A DNA stretch of 64,000 nucleotides from an uncultured Oscillospiraceae bacterium (GTDB lineage: Bacteria; Bacillota; Clostridia; Oscillospirales; Oscillospiraceae), in the NCBI GenBank assembly GCA_944387035.1, contig CALXDJ010000006.1, forward strand, positions 27,154 through 91,153, in the 5' to 3' direction. Under the pieces are notes generated by a model that saw only the letters and a program-made list of their open reading frames with translations, had not been told where the DNA came from and searched no databases. Both the position numbers and the translations under genes were made by a program. Each line of letters begins with the position of its first letter. The stretch's first letter is position 1. Positions 18,284-26,233 of this stretch are shown in pieces.

Positions 18284-19351
18284 ATGGCACAAATCACGCA
18301 TTTTTTTGCTGGCGCCAACAGCGGCAATGGATTTCAAAACCTGTTTTCAGAGATGGTAGATCTGGAAGATACGTATGATTTCATGATTCTCAAAGGCGGG
18401 CCCGGTGTTGGGAAGAATACTTTTATGCGGGAGATCGGTAAAACCATGGAACGGGCGGGTACTCCGGTGGAGTACCTCTGGTGTTCCGGCGATCCGGATT
18501 CCCTGGACGGAGTGGTGATGCCGGAGATCCGCTGCGCCGTGGCCGATGGGACCAGTCCCCATGTTCTGGAGCCCAAATATCCGGCGGCAGTGGACCGGTA
18601 TGTGGACCTGGGGCGGTTTTACGATTTGGCTGCGGCCAAGGCATCGGCCGGCGAGGTCAAGGCGCGCACGCACCAGTATCAGTCTGCCTATGTCCGGGCA
18701 TACCGCTGCCTGCGGGCGGCCCGGCAGCTGGAACTGGAGACAGCGGAGGCGGCGCAGCGGTCTTTCGAAGCCCAGCGGGCAGAGCGGCGGGTGAGCGGCG
18801 TGATTCGCCGGGAGCTGCGCAAGAGCGCTGGAAAGCCCGGCCGCACCTGCCGCCGTTTTCTGGGCAGCATCACCCACAAGGGGTATATCTGGCGTTTTGA
18901 CAGTGTCGAGACGCTATGCCCGCGGGTGTATGAGTTTGCAGACCGGTGGGGACTGGCGGGACAGTCTTTGGAGCGGCTGCACCAGGCGGCGCAGGATAAA
19001 GGATGGGATACCATCGTCTGCGTCTCGCCCGAGGACCCGGCACGGATCGAGCATGTGCTGATTCCGGAGCTGGGATTGGCGTTTGTCACGTCACGGCCTG
19101 ATATGGACTATGGACAAAAGCCTTATCGCCGGATTCGTCTGGATGCCATGGTGGACCCAGCCAACCGGGCACGGATGCGTTTCCAGGGGAGAATGACGGG
19201 GCTTTTGCGGCAGGAGGCAGTGGAGGCCCTGCGGGATGCCAAGACTGCCCATGATGCTCTGGAGGCCATCTATAATCCTTATGTGGACTTTGACGGCGTG
19301 CGGGCGCAGGCGGCCTTGGAAGCAGGGCGTCTCTTGAGCTATTTGGGATAA
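18284..19351 (+). CDS. PRK06851-type P-loop ATPase, function unknown
   Basis: This 355-residue protein opens with HFFAGANSGNGFQNLF and has a Walker A loop KGGPGVGKNTFMREIGK (near residue 42), followed by GTPVEYLWCSGDPDSLDGVV. These match a Clostridial/Bacillus ATPase family of unknown role, sometimes expressed in sporulation (recalled, not searched). The Ser/Thr normally following the P-loop Lys is Asn here (GKNT instead of GKST). A second nucleotide-binding-like half is present but lacks a clear P-loop. A central basic region RRVSGVIRRELRKSAGKPGR lies near residue 170. The start at 18284 has GGGGAGG nearby. Confidence 0.72.
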   Translation: MAQITHFFAGANSGNGFQNLFSEMVDLEDTYDFMILKGGPGVGKNTFMREIGKTMERAGTPVEYLWCSGDPDSLDGVVMPEIRCAVADGTSPHVLEPKYPAAVDRYVDLGRFYDLAAAKASAGEVKARTHQYQSAYVRAYRCLRAARQLELETAEAAQRSFEAQRAERRVSGVIRRELRKSAGKPGRTCRRFLGSITHKGYIWRFDSVETLCPRVYEFADRWGLAGQSLERLHQAAQDKGWDTIVCVSPEDPARIEHVLIPELGLAFVTSRPDMDYGQKPYRRIRLDAMVDPANRARMRFQGRMTGLLRQEAVEALRDAKTAHDALEAIYNPYVDFDGVRAQAALEAGRLLSYLG

Positions 19352-19368
19352 AAATTTTTGCGGAGGGG

Positions 19369-19397
19369 TTGACAGGATTCCACCGCATGGATACAAT
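19369..19397 (+). promoter_or_regulatory. SigA-type promoter for the M-box/mgtE unit
   Basis: Perfect TTGACA (19369-19374), 17-bp spacer and TACAAT (19392-19397). The predicted start, about 19404, falls just before the riboswitch P1 strand. Confidence 0.88.
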
Positions 19398-19413
19398 TGC
19401 ATTACAAGAAAAT

Positions 19414-19566
19414 ATGCGTCCGGTAAGTAAGGCTACCGCAGGGATATGGATCGATGCCGCAAAGTGATGGAGACATCACGCGATGGTTGAACAGGTTTTG
19501 TCGAAAGCAAGGCACTACCTAATGCGATTTCACCGCCCTGCGAAGCTAAAGCTCGAACGGTGGCAT
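19414..19566 (+). ncRNA. M-box (ykoK leader) Mg2+ riboswitch aptamer
   Basis: The leader has the order of conserved blocks I associate with the ykoK/M-box family: an AAGGCT block near 19428, GTTGAACAGG near 19486, TGTCGA near 19499, CTAATGC near 19518 and CGAAGCTAAAGCTCGAACG near 19541-19559. ATGCGTCCG (19414-19422) can pair with CGGTGGCAT (19558-19566) as P1. It precedes a terminator and an MgtE-type Mg2+ transporter, the classic context. Expected behaviour is termination when Mg2+ is plentiful. The assignment is by eye; a covariance model scan would settle it. Confidence 0.85.
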
Positions 19567-19584
19567 GGGTTTTTGATCAAACAG

Positions 19585-19617
19585 CACGCGTCACCGTTGG
19601 GTGGCGCGTGTTTTTTA
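19585..19617 (+). terminator. Riboswitch expression-platform terminator
   Basis: CACGCGTCACC pairs with GGTGGCGCGTG around a GTTG loop, followed by a T-run (TTTTTTATTTTT). It lies between the M-box and mgtE, about 185 bp before the coding start, as expected for a transcription-terminating switch. Confidence 0.92.
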
Positions 19618-19644
19618 TTTTTCAGGATAAGCGAGGTGAACGGA

Positions 19645-19728
19645 ATGGACGCGGGCAGTCAAAGGCCAGACAAGCCAGGAAAACCTGAGTGCGGCGGTCA
19701 GGGCAGGCCATGCGTCTGTCCCGGTTAA
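19645..19728 (+). CDS. Putative 27-residue proline-rich leader peptide
   Basis: An ATG with GAGGTGA 7 bases upstream opens a 27-codon frame between the riboswitch terminator and mgtE. The peptide has five prolines and three cysteines (RPDKPGKPECGG, then RPCVCPG). Short Pro-rich leader ORFs regulate Mg2+ transporter genes in enterobacteria (mgtL), so a second, translation-based control is conceivable. The codons look GC-rich and no homolog is known to me, so this may be chance. Confidence 0.35.
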   Translation: MDAGSQRPDKPGKPECGGQGRPCVCPG

Positions 19729-19796
19729 GCACGCATTGTCCGGCCTCCTGTCAATTTGGAGCTTGCGGCTCCCGAGGAAACAAGGAGGTATTTGAC

Positions 19797-20810
19797 ATGA
19801 TGAACAATCAGATGCAGTATGAAGTCCGTCCCCTGGTTCGGGCGGAGGATCTGGTAGCACAGATTATGTGGCGCGATCCGGTGGTGCTGCCCCCCAAGTT
19901 CCGGATCAATGAGGCCATTGAGCGGGTGCGGCAGGTGGGGCTGCCCAATGAAAACATGAACCACTGCTACGTAGTGGACGAGGACTGCACGCTTTTGGGC
20001 CAGCTGAGCCTGCGGGAGCTGCTGCTGACCCGGGGCGGAAAGCGTGTGGAAGATGTGATGGAGCGGCCGTTTGTCACTCTGCAGCCCAGTGATGATCAGG
20101 AGCTGGCCGCGCAGATGATGCAGGAGTATGATCTGCTGGAGCTGCCGGTGGTAGACGAGCAGAACCGTCTGGTAGGCGTTGTGACGGCAGATGACGCTAT
20201 GGAGGTACTGCAGGAAGAAGCCACCGAGGATATGGAGCGAATGGCGGCCATGGTGCCGTCGGAGCGGCCGTATCTGGAGAGCTCGGTGCGGCGCATTTTC
20301 CTGGATCGGATTCCCTGGCTGCTGTTGCTGATGCTCTCCGCTGCGTTTACCGGCGGGATCATCGCCCATTTTGAGGATGCATTGGCCGCGCAGGTGGCGC
20401 TGACGGCATTTATTCCCATGCTGATGGATACCGGCGGAAACTGCGGCAGCCAGTCCTCCGTGACGGTGATTCGGGGGCTGTCCTTGGGGCAGGTGGGCTT
20501 CTCCGACTGGCTGCGGGTCCTCTGGAAAGAGACGCGCATCAGCGCGCTGTGCGCGGCGGCTCTGGCTGCGGTGAACTTTTTGCGGCTGCTGGTGATGAGC
20601 CATGTGGGAATGGGAATTGCCTTGACGGTGAGCCTCACTCTGGCTGTAACGGTGATCACGTCGGACCTCATTGGCAGCGCACTGCCCATCATTGCCAAGC
20701 GCCTGGGATTTGACCCCGCGGTGATGGCCAGCCCCCTGATTACCACGGTGGTGGATGCCACATCTCTGCTGACCTATTTCTGGATGGCCTCCTGGCTGCT
20801 GGGACTGTAA
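19797..20810 (+). CDS. MgtE-type magnesium transporter lacking the MgtE_N domain
   Basis: This 337-residue protein has a CBS-domain pair (about residues 20-150) followed by the five-helix MgtE transport domain (about 165-337). The domain motif FIPMLMDTGGNCGSQSSVTVIRGLSL near residue 202 contains the conserved pore segment. The usual N-terminal MgtE_N superhelical domain, which senses Mg2+ with the CBS pair, is missing. The start 19797 follows AAGGAGG; a second ATG is adjacent at 19800. The M-box riboswitch upstream strongly supports Mg2+ as substrate, with Co2+ possible. Confidence 0.9.
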   Translation: MMNNQMQYEVRPLVRAEDLVAQIMWRDPVVLPPKFRINEAIERVRQVGLPNENMNHCYVVDEDCTLLGQLSLRELLLTRGGKRVEDVMERPFVTLQPSDDQELAAQMMQEYDLLELPVVDEQNRLVGVVTADDAMEVLQEEATEDMERMAAMVPSERPYLESSVRRIFLDRIPWLLLLMLSAAFTGGIIAHFEDALAAQVALTAFIPMLMDTGGNCGSQSSVTVIRGLSLGQVGFSDWLRVLWKETRISALCAAALAAVNFLRLLVMSHVGMGIALTVSLTLAVTVITSDLIGSALPIIAKRLGFDPAVMASPLITTVVDATSLLTYFWMASWLLGL

Positions 20811-20863
20811 ACAAGTCGCTGTCAAGCAAGCGGCGGTCCTAGGCTATTTGCTGAGAATAGAAC

Positions 20864-20903
20864 AAAACCGCCGCGGCCCGAACATGCGGGCCGCGGCGGT
20901 TTT
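20864..20903. terminator. Bidirectional terminator between mgtE and sigA
   Basis: A 17-bp perfect stem, AAAACCGCCGCGGCCCG (20864-20880) with its complement at 20887-20903, surrounds AACATG, with A-runs and T-runs on the outer sides. It serves both converging genes. Confidence 0.93.
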
Positions 20904-20911
20904 GTTTATTA

Positions 20912-22381
20912 TTAGTTCAGAAAGTCCTTGAGCTTCTTGGAGCGGCTGGGATGACGCAGCTTCCGCAGGGCCTTGGCCTCGATCTGCCGGATGCGTTCAC
21001 GGGTGACGTTGAACTCCTTGCCCACCTCTTCCAGGGTACGGCTGCGGCCGTCCTCGATACCGAAGCGCAGCTTGAGCACTTTCTCCTCCCGGGGCGTGAG
21101 GGTGGACAGCACGTCCATCAGCTGCTCCTTGAGCAGGGTGAAGGAAGCGGCTTCGCTGGGTTCGGAAGCACCTTCATCGGGAATGAAGTCGCCCAGATGG
21201 CTGTCTTCCTCCTCACCGATAGGCGTCTCCAGGGAGACGGGTTCCTGGGCAATCTTCAGGATTTCCCGGACCTTCTCCACGGGCATGTTCATCTCGGCGG
21301 AAATTTCATTGGGCGTGGGATCGTGGCCCAGCTCCTGCAGGAGCTGACGGCTGACCCGGATGACCTTGTTGATGGTCTCCACCATGTGAACCGGAATCCG
21401 GATGGTCCGAGCCTGGTCGGCAATGGCGCGGGTGATGGCCTGACGAATCCACCAGGTGGCATAGGTGGAGAACTTGTAACCCTTGGTATAGTCGAACTTC
21501 TCCACGGCCTTGATCAGGCCCAGATTTCCCTCCTGAATGAGGTCCAGGAACAGCATGCCGCGGCCCACATACCGCTTGGCGATGGATACGACCAGACGCA
21601 GGTTGGCCTCGGCCAGCTTCTGCTTAGCGGCCTCGCCCTTGCGATAATCCTTCTTCCAGGCGGCCTCTTCTTCGGCGGTGGCCGTTACAGCCTCACCGGC
21701 TTCCCGCTGGGCCTTGAGTTCGGACAGGCGGCGCTCGGCTTCGTTTCCGGCAGCCATGGCCTTGGCCAGGTTGGTTTCCTCATCGGGGGAGAGCAGAGGT
21801 ACTTTGCCGATCTCCTTGAGGTACATGCGCACGGGATCATCGATGGAGAAGTTGTTGACCAGAGTGTTGGGGTCCACCAGCTCCTCTTCTTCCACATCGG
21901 CGATCTCATCGGCGGCAGGCTCATCTTCCGGCAGATCATCCGGCAGCAGATCCTCGCCGGCACTGATATCAATATTCAATGCTTCCAGAGAGTCGTAGAG
22001 CTGATCCATCTGGTCGCTTTCCAGATTCAGATCGTCCACAGCGTCCATGAGTTCGCCGGAGTCCAGCTTGCCCTTCTTCTTGCCTTTGGCCAGCAGTTCC
22101 CGCAGCTTTTCATTGCCGATCAGCCAGCTGGCGGCAGGAAGTGCGGCCACCTGCTTATCGTCCAGGCGGACGATACCGGCTTTGCGGGCTTCCTCGTCGG
22201 TCATGACGACAGCAGCCTGCTGTGCGCTGTCGTCCTTCTTCCGCGTGCTCTTGCGGGTGGATTTCGCGGCAGGAGCATCCGCTGCCTTTTCTGCGTTGTG
22301 CTTCGCCGCGTCAGCAGCCAGAATGGCATCCGCCTGTGCCTTGAGCTCCGCGGGAGTCATATGTTCCAAATCTTTCGCCAT
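20912..22381 (-). CDS. rpoD: RNA polymerase primary sigma factor (SigA/RpoD)
   Basis: This 489-residue sigma-70 protein has a long N-terminal section: a Lys/Ala-rich leader (residues 1-60) and an acidic region 1.1-like segment (about 95-160). Regions 1.2-2.4 follow ([17 protein letters not shown], and the -10 recognition helix [18 protein letters not shown] near residue 310), then region 3 and region 4.2 ([20 protein letters not shown]) at the C-terminus, full length for a housekeeping factor. A non-conserved insert ([19 protein letters not shown]) sits between regions 1.2 and 2.1. It lies directly after dnaG, as in the classic macromolecular-synthesis operon, minus rpsU. Confidence 0.97.
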   Translation of the reverse strand: MAKDLEHMTPAELKAQADAILAADAAKHNAEKAADAPAAKSTRKSTRKKDDSAQQAAVVMTDEEARKAGIVRLDDKQVAALPAASWLIGNEKLRELLAKGKKKGKLDSGELMDAVDDLNLESDQMDQLYDSLEALNIDISAGEDLLPDDLPEDEPAADEIADVEEEELVDPNTLVNNFSIDDPVRMYLKEIGKVPLLSPDEETNLAKAMAAGNEAERRLSELKAQREAGEAVTATAEEEAAWKKDYRKGEAAKQKLAEANLRLVVSIAKRYVGRGMLFLDLIQEGNLGLIKAVEKFDYTKGYKFSTYATWWIRQAITRAIADQARTIRIPVHMVETINKVIRVSRQLLQELGHDPTPNEISAEMNMPVEKVREILKIAQEPVSLETPIGEEEDSHLGDFIPDEGASEPSEAASFTLLKEQLMDVLSTLTPREEKVLKLRFGIEDGRSRTLEEVGKEFNVTRERIRQIEAKALRKLRHPSRSKKLKDFLN

Positions 22382-22391
22382 GCTGATTTCC

Positions 22392-24152
22392 TCACTTTTT
22401 ATCTTTATATTTTTCTGTCGCTGCCAGCAGAGGATCCATCTCTCTGCCGCTTCGTTTTTCAGCTTCCGAACGGATGATGCGTATGTAATCGGAAAGGGCC
22501 TGCGAGGCGTTTCGCGCCGATTCCGGATGCTGACATACGGAGGTGATGTGATTCATTTCCTCCTGGGTCAGGGAGCCGGCCAATGCCGCCAGGGAGGGAG
22601 GCCGTCCATCCTTGCGGGCTTGCCACAGGAGACTGAACACGCGGCCCAGTAACGGGGAAGAAAACTGTTCCGGAGTCAGGGGCGGGTCCGAAGGGAACAG
22701 GCTTTCATCCAGTAAAAACAGCCGGATGATGCCCTCCTCGGCCCGGGCGGAGCGGAGGTTTTCATACCGCAGGGACCGCTCCTGGGGCTGCAGAGCCGCT
22801 GCGGGGTTGAGATCTTTTCGGGTTTGTGCCCGCTTTTCCCGTGCGGCCTGGCGCCGGAAAGCGCGCTGGACCTCCAGCTTCATCGCTTCAGGGGTAATGC
22901 GGGCAACTTCGGCGGCGCGGGTGGTGTAGATTTCCCGCTCCACCGCGCTGGGCAGGGAGGCCAGAAGCGTGCTGATCTCTTCGCAGTAGGCAACACGGGC
23001 TTCATCATTTTGCAGGTCATATTTGCCTGCCACCTGAGCCATTCGGAACTCCACACCGTTTTCGCTTCCGGTGAGCAGACGCTCAAAGGCGTCTGGCCCC
23101 TGAAATTTGATGAAGTCGTCGGCGTCCTGCTTGACGTAGGTCCCATCCACCAGCCGCCGGGGCAGCTGCAGGACTTTGACGGTAAATTCCGAGTTGTCCA
23201 ACAGTTGGAGCGCCCGCTCCGTGGCAACTTTACCGGCATTGTCGTTGTCGTAGCAAAGCACCAGTTCCCGGGTGAACCGGGAGAGCAGCCGGATCTGCTC
23301 CACAGTCAGGGCGGTTCCCATGGAGGCAACGGCATTGTCAAAGCCCGCCTGGTGGAGTGTGACGATATCCAGGTTGCCCTCACAGAGGATGATGTTGGGG
23401 CGCTTGGTTTTCTTGGCCAAGTTCAGACCGTACAGGACCCGGCGTTTGCTGTACACAGGCGTTTCGGAGGAGTTCATATACTTGGGCTCCGATCCATCCA
23501 GGACCCGGCTGCCGAAGGCCACCACATCGCCCCGCGTGTCAATGACCGGAAGCATGAGGCGGTTGCGGAATTTGTCATAGAGGCCGCCGTTGCGGTTTTG
23601 CACCACCAAGCCTGCGTCCAGCAATTCTTTTTTGGTATAGCCCCGGCGGGTCATAGCGGTCAGCAGAGCATCCCAGGCATTGGGGGAGGCCCCCATCCCG
23701 AAGCGCACGGCAGTTTGCCGGGTGATTTTGCGTTTGGCAAGATAGGCCCGGACAGCATCGCCCTCCGGCTGCTGCAGGAGCTGGTAGTAAAACCGGGCAG
23801 CTTCCCGATTGAGTTCCAGCAGCCGCGCCCGGCGGCGCCCAGCCTCCTGGTCACCGTCCTCCTCGGGAATTTCCATCCCGGCCCGCTTGGCCAGAAACCG
23901 GACGGCATCCGGGTAGGTGAGATTTTCCTCCTCCATGATAAAGTTGATCACACCGCCGCCGCGCTTGCAGCCGAAGCAGTAGTAGATCTGCTTATCCGGA
24001 GAAACGGAGAAGGAGCCGGTTTTCTCACTGTGGAAGGGACAAAGGCCAAACAGATTGGCCCCTTTGCGGCTGAGCTGCACATAGCTGCTGACAACATCCA
24101 CAATGTCGTTGCGGGCAATGAGCTCGTCCATAAAATTTTGGGGAAATGCCAA
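22392..24152 (-). CDS. dnaG: DNA primase
   Basis: This 586-residue primase makes RNA primers at the replication fork. It has the N-terminal zinc-binding domain (CPFH at residue 38 and CFGC near residue 61), the polymerase/TOPRIM core ([17 protein letters not shown] near residue 255 with the EGxxD-type metal site, and LCYDNDNAG near residue 299), and a C-terminal helicase-interaction region. Translation most likely begins at TTG 24152, about 10 bases after AGGAGG. Its stop is 10 bp before the sigA start, so the two are one operon. Confidence 0.96.
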   Translation of the reverse strand: MAFPQNFMDELIARNDIVDVVSSYVQLSRKGANLFGLCPFHSEKTGSFSVSPDKQIYYCFGCKRGGGVINFIMEEENLTYPDAVRFLAKRAGMEIPEEDGDQEAGRRRARLLELNREAARFYYQLLQQPEGDAVRAYLAKRKITRQTAVRFGMGASPNAWDALLTAMTRRGYTKKELLDAGLVVQNRNGGLYDKFRNRLMLPVIDTRGDVVAFGSRVLDGSEPKYMNSSETPVYSKRRVLYGLNLAKKTKRPNIILCEGNLDIVTLHQAGFDNAVASMGTALTVEQIRLLSRFTRELVLCYDNDNAGKVATERALQLLDNSEFTVKVLQLPRRLVDGTYVKQDADDFIKFQGPDAFERLLTGSENGVEFRMAQVAGKYDLQNDEARVAYCEEISTLLASLPSAVEREIYTTRAAEVARITPEAMKLEVQRAFRRQAAREKRAQTRKDLNPAAALQPQERSLRYENLRSARAEEGIIRLFLLDESLFPSDPPLTPEQFSSPLLGRVFSLLWQARKDGRPPSLAALAGSLTQEEMNHITSVCQHPESARNASQALSDYIRIIRSEAEKRSGREMDPLLAATEKYKDKK

Positions 24153-24309
24153 AGCCGAAGTCCCTCCTTTCGGTCAGTTTTGCCACAATTTCCGGCAATC
24201 ATACTGTAAAAACGATTGCTTTACAGCTTGGCAATCTAATATACCCCATAAACTCGGGAATTCCTCTTTTTTTTCGAAAATTTTTTAAAAAAGTTTTTTC
24301 CAGGCCGGA

Positions 24310-24339
24310 TTTACAGACCGCTGCATTGTGCCGTACAAT
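24310..24339 (+). promoter_or_regulatory. SigA-type promoter for the phosphopantetheinyl transferase gene
   Basis: TTTACA (24310-24315) and TACAAT (24334-24339), 18-bp spacing, 28 bp upstream of the start codon. Confidence 0.6.
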
Positions 24340-24367
24340 AAAAGAACATGCAGGAGGAGGGATGTCT

Positions 24368-24991
24368 ATGGCTGTGGAACTGTGGGCGATGCAGCTGGAG
24401 CGGCCGCTGACAGCCGAGGAGACGGAAGTACTGACCGCGCTGCTGCCCAGCGGGCGGCGGGCGCGGCTGGAACGGATCCGGGACGCGGCCCGGCGGCAGG
24501 AGCCGCTTTGCGCCTACTTCATCTTACGCAGGGCGGTGTGGGAACAGTACCATTGGCAGGAGCTGCCGCCGCTTGCCCTGACCGAGAAGGGGAAACCCTA
24601 TTTTCCGGATATTCCCGCTGTTCACTTCAGCATCAGCCATACCGACGGTGCCGTGCTGGCGGCGCTGAGTGCAGCGCCGGTGGGCGTGGATGTGGAGCGG
24701 CTGCGCCCGGTAGGAGAGCGCGTCATGCGTCGGCTGGCAAATACGCAGGACCCGGCCGTGTTTTTTGCCCACTGGGTCCAACGGGAAGCCATGACCAAAC
24801 AAAATGGCATGGGCGTGGGCGCCTCGCTGCACCGGGAACCGGCAGCGGAAGCGGGGGTGTGCTGCCAGATGCTGGATCTCTTTCCCGGCTATGCGGCAGC
24901 GGTGGCCTCTGAGGAATCGGTGGGCAGCCTTCGCCGCTATACCCTGGAATCTTTGCTGGAGCCCTGGATGCAGGAGCGCTCCATCACGTAA
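24368..24991 (+). CDS. 4'-phosphopantetheinyl transferase family protein
   Basis: This 207-residue protein has the two hallmarks of Sfp/AcpT-type enzymes: GVDVERLRP (near residue 110), giving the metal-binding Asp-x-Glu, and HWVQREAMTKQNGMG (near residue 137), corresponding to the W-x-x-K/R-E-A-x-x-K block. HFSISHTDGAVLAAL precedes them. It attaches phosphopantetheine from CoA to a carrier protein; no carrier or PKS/NRPS gene is nearby. GGAGGAGGG lies 7 bases before ATG 24368; ATG 24362 is an alternative. The last 55 bp overlap the convergent acetyltransferase gene. Confidence 0.82.
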   Translation: MAVELWAMQLERPLTAEETEVLTALLPSGRRARLERIRDAARRQEPLCAYFILRRAVWEQYHWQELPPLALTEKGKPYFPDIPAVHFSISHTDGAVLAALSAAPVGVDVERLRPVGERVMRRLANTQDPAVFFAHWVQREAMTKQNGMGVGASLHREPAAEAGVCCQMLDLFPGYAAAVASEESVGSLRRYTLESLLEPWMQERSIT

Positions 24992-25413
24992 TTTGCCAGC
25001 AGCACGCCGTGCCGTTCCACCTCCTGACGACGGAGGATCCGGTAGCCCCGGCGGGCGAAAAAGGGCATAGCGGTGATGGAAGCGTGGGTGGTGACGGTAG
25101 AAAAGCCGCACTCCAGCTCCCGGCACAGCGCGGAGGCAATGCCCTGGTGCTGATAAGCGTGATGGACATAGAGGCGGTCCAGATAGCCGGTTTCATCGAT
25201 GTCTCCAAACCCAACCAGGATACCGGCCTCTTCTGCTACCAGAGTGCGGTGGGCACGGAAAGAGCGGTCCCAGGGCGACAGGTCCACTGTGCCGGTGGCC
25301 CAGGCATCCAGCTGGCGGGGCGTATAGTCCCGGGCGTTGATGATGTGGACCGTATTGTAGAATAGCTGTGCCATTTCCGGACAGTCCGGCGGACGGTAAG
25401 GGCGAATATCCAT
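24937..25413 (-). CDS. GNAT family N-acetyltransferase
   Basis: This 158-residue protein carries the GNAT core: VGFGDIDETGYLDRLYVHHAYQHQGIASALCRELE (about residues 67-100), with the acetyl-CoA-binding loop Q-H-Q-G-I-A, then ITAMPFFARRGYRILRRQEV. It resembles the YafP/ElaA-like groups; the acceptor is unknown. Its 3' end runs 55 bp into the convergent phosphopantetheinyl transferase gene; the last 15 residues (MERSCIQGSSKDSRV) look like non-conserved read-on. Confidence 0.82.
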   Translation of the reverse strand: MDIRPYRPPDCPEMAQLFYNTVHIINARDYTPRQLDAWATGTVDLSPWDRSFRAHRTLVAEEAGILVGFGDIDETGYLDRLYVHHAYQHQGIASALCRELECGFSTVTTHASITAMPFFARRGYRILRRQEVERHGVLLANYVMERSCIQGSSKDSRV

Positions 25414-25509
25414 TGCGAGTCCTCCAATGTATATAGAAATTTGCTTGGGCTGCTTTTGCGCTCGGAATTGAGAAACAGAACTGCTGAGTACGGTGCTCCA
25501 GCGCCGTTA

Positions 25510-25537
25510 TTGACTTTTACGGCATAACCAGTATAAT
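25510..25537 (+). promoter_or_regulatory. SigA-type promoter for the phosphoribosyltransferase gene
   Basis: TTGACT (25510-25515), 16-bp spacer, TATAAT (25532-25537). The untranslated leader is about 45 bases, too short for a purine riboswitch. Confidence 0.75.
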
Positions 25538-25589
25538 ATTTTCGGAAGAAAATTCCCTGTGTGAACAATTTTGAGGGAGGCAAGGAGCT

Positions 25590-26153
25590 ATGCATACCTA
25601 TCCCATGACGGTGGCGGGAGTCAAACGGGAACTGCCCATCTGCAAAGTCACCGACGATCTGTATATTGGTGCGTTTATTTGTTTTGGGGATGCGGAACTG
25701 ACGGTGGCCTGTGCCCGGGAGCTTTTGAAGCTGGTTCCGGCGGAGAGCTATGACTATCTGTTTACGGCGGAGGCCAAGAGCATTCCCCTGATCCACGAGA
25801 TGGCCCGCCAGTCCGGGGCATCCAAGTATTTTGTGGCCCGGAAAGGTCCCAAGGCCTACATGCCGGATCCCATTCATGTGGAGGACCGGTCCATTACCAC
25901 GGCAGGCGTCCAGGCGCTGTATCTGGGCCGGGATGATGCGGAGCTGATCCGCGGCAAGCGGGTACTGCTGATGGACGATGTAATCTCCACCGGCGGATCC
26001 CTCAAGTCTATGGAGGAGCTGGTGGAGCTGGCCGGCGGCACAGTGGCCGGACGCGTGGCGGTGTTGGCGGAGGGCGATGCCCAAAAGCGCACGGATATCC
26101 GCTATCTGGCACCTCTGCCGGTGTTCAACGCCGACGGTACGCCCAAAGAATAA
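25590..26153 (+). CDS. Phosphoribosyltransferase family protein (adenine/xanthine PRT-like)
   Basis: This 187-residue type I PRTase has the PRPP-binding loop VLLMDDVISTGGSLKSM (near residue 128) and AKSIPLIHEMARQSGASKYFVARK near residue 67, resembling adenine or xanthine phosphoribosyltransferases and PurR-type effector domains. There is no DNA-binding domain. It has its own promoter and terminator, so it is monocistronic. It likely salvages a purine base with PRPP; the base is not determinable. A purine-related role would fit the nucleoside-type transporter at 39996-45100, but the two loci are not adjacent. Confidence 0.8.
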   Translation: MHTYPMTVAGVKRELPICKVTDDLYIGAFICFGDAELTVACARELLKLVPAESYDYLFTAEAKSIPLIHEMARQSGASKYFVARKGPKAYMPDPIHVEDRSITTAGVQALYLGRDDAELIRGKRVLLMDDVISTGGSLKSMEELVELAGGTVAGRVAVLAEGDAQKRTDIRYLAPLPVFNADGTPKE

Positions 26154-26164
26154 GACGGTGAAAC

Positions 26165-26209
26165 GGCGGTGTGCGGTTACAAACTGGCACGCCGCCATTT
26201 CGTTTTTTC
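26165..26209 (+). terminator. Terminator after the phosphoribosyltransferase gene
   Basis: GGCGGTGTGC (26165-26174) pairs with GCACGCCGCC (26187-26196), with one G-U, followed by ATTTCGTTTTTT. Confidence 0.8.
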
Positions 26210-26233
26210 AAGAGCGGGAAAGGAGCGTGCGAT

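Noticed and set aside
19483..19728. 81-codon frame through the M-box and terminator
   Set aside because: It runs through structured RNA and the T-run of a terminator; only the last 27 codons have a credible start.
25563..25577. Fourth copy of the 17-bp Crp/Fnr motif
   Set aside because: TGAACAATTTTGAGG matches only the first half; the TGAAA part is missing and it lies downstream of the promoter.
25538..25589. Purine riboswitch before the phosphoribosyltransferase gene
   Set aside because: Only about 45 bases lie between the promoter and the start codon, too short for the aptamer, and no conserved core is visible.
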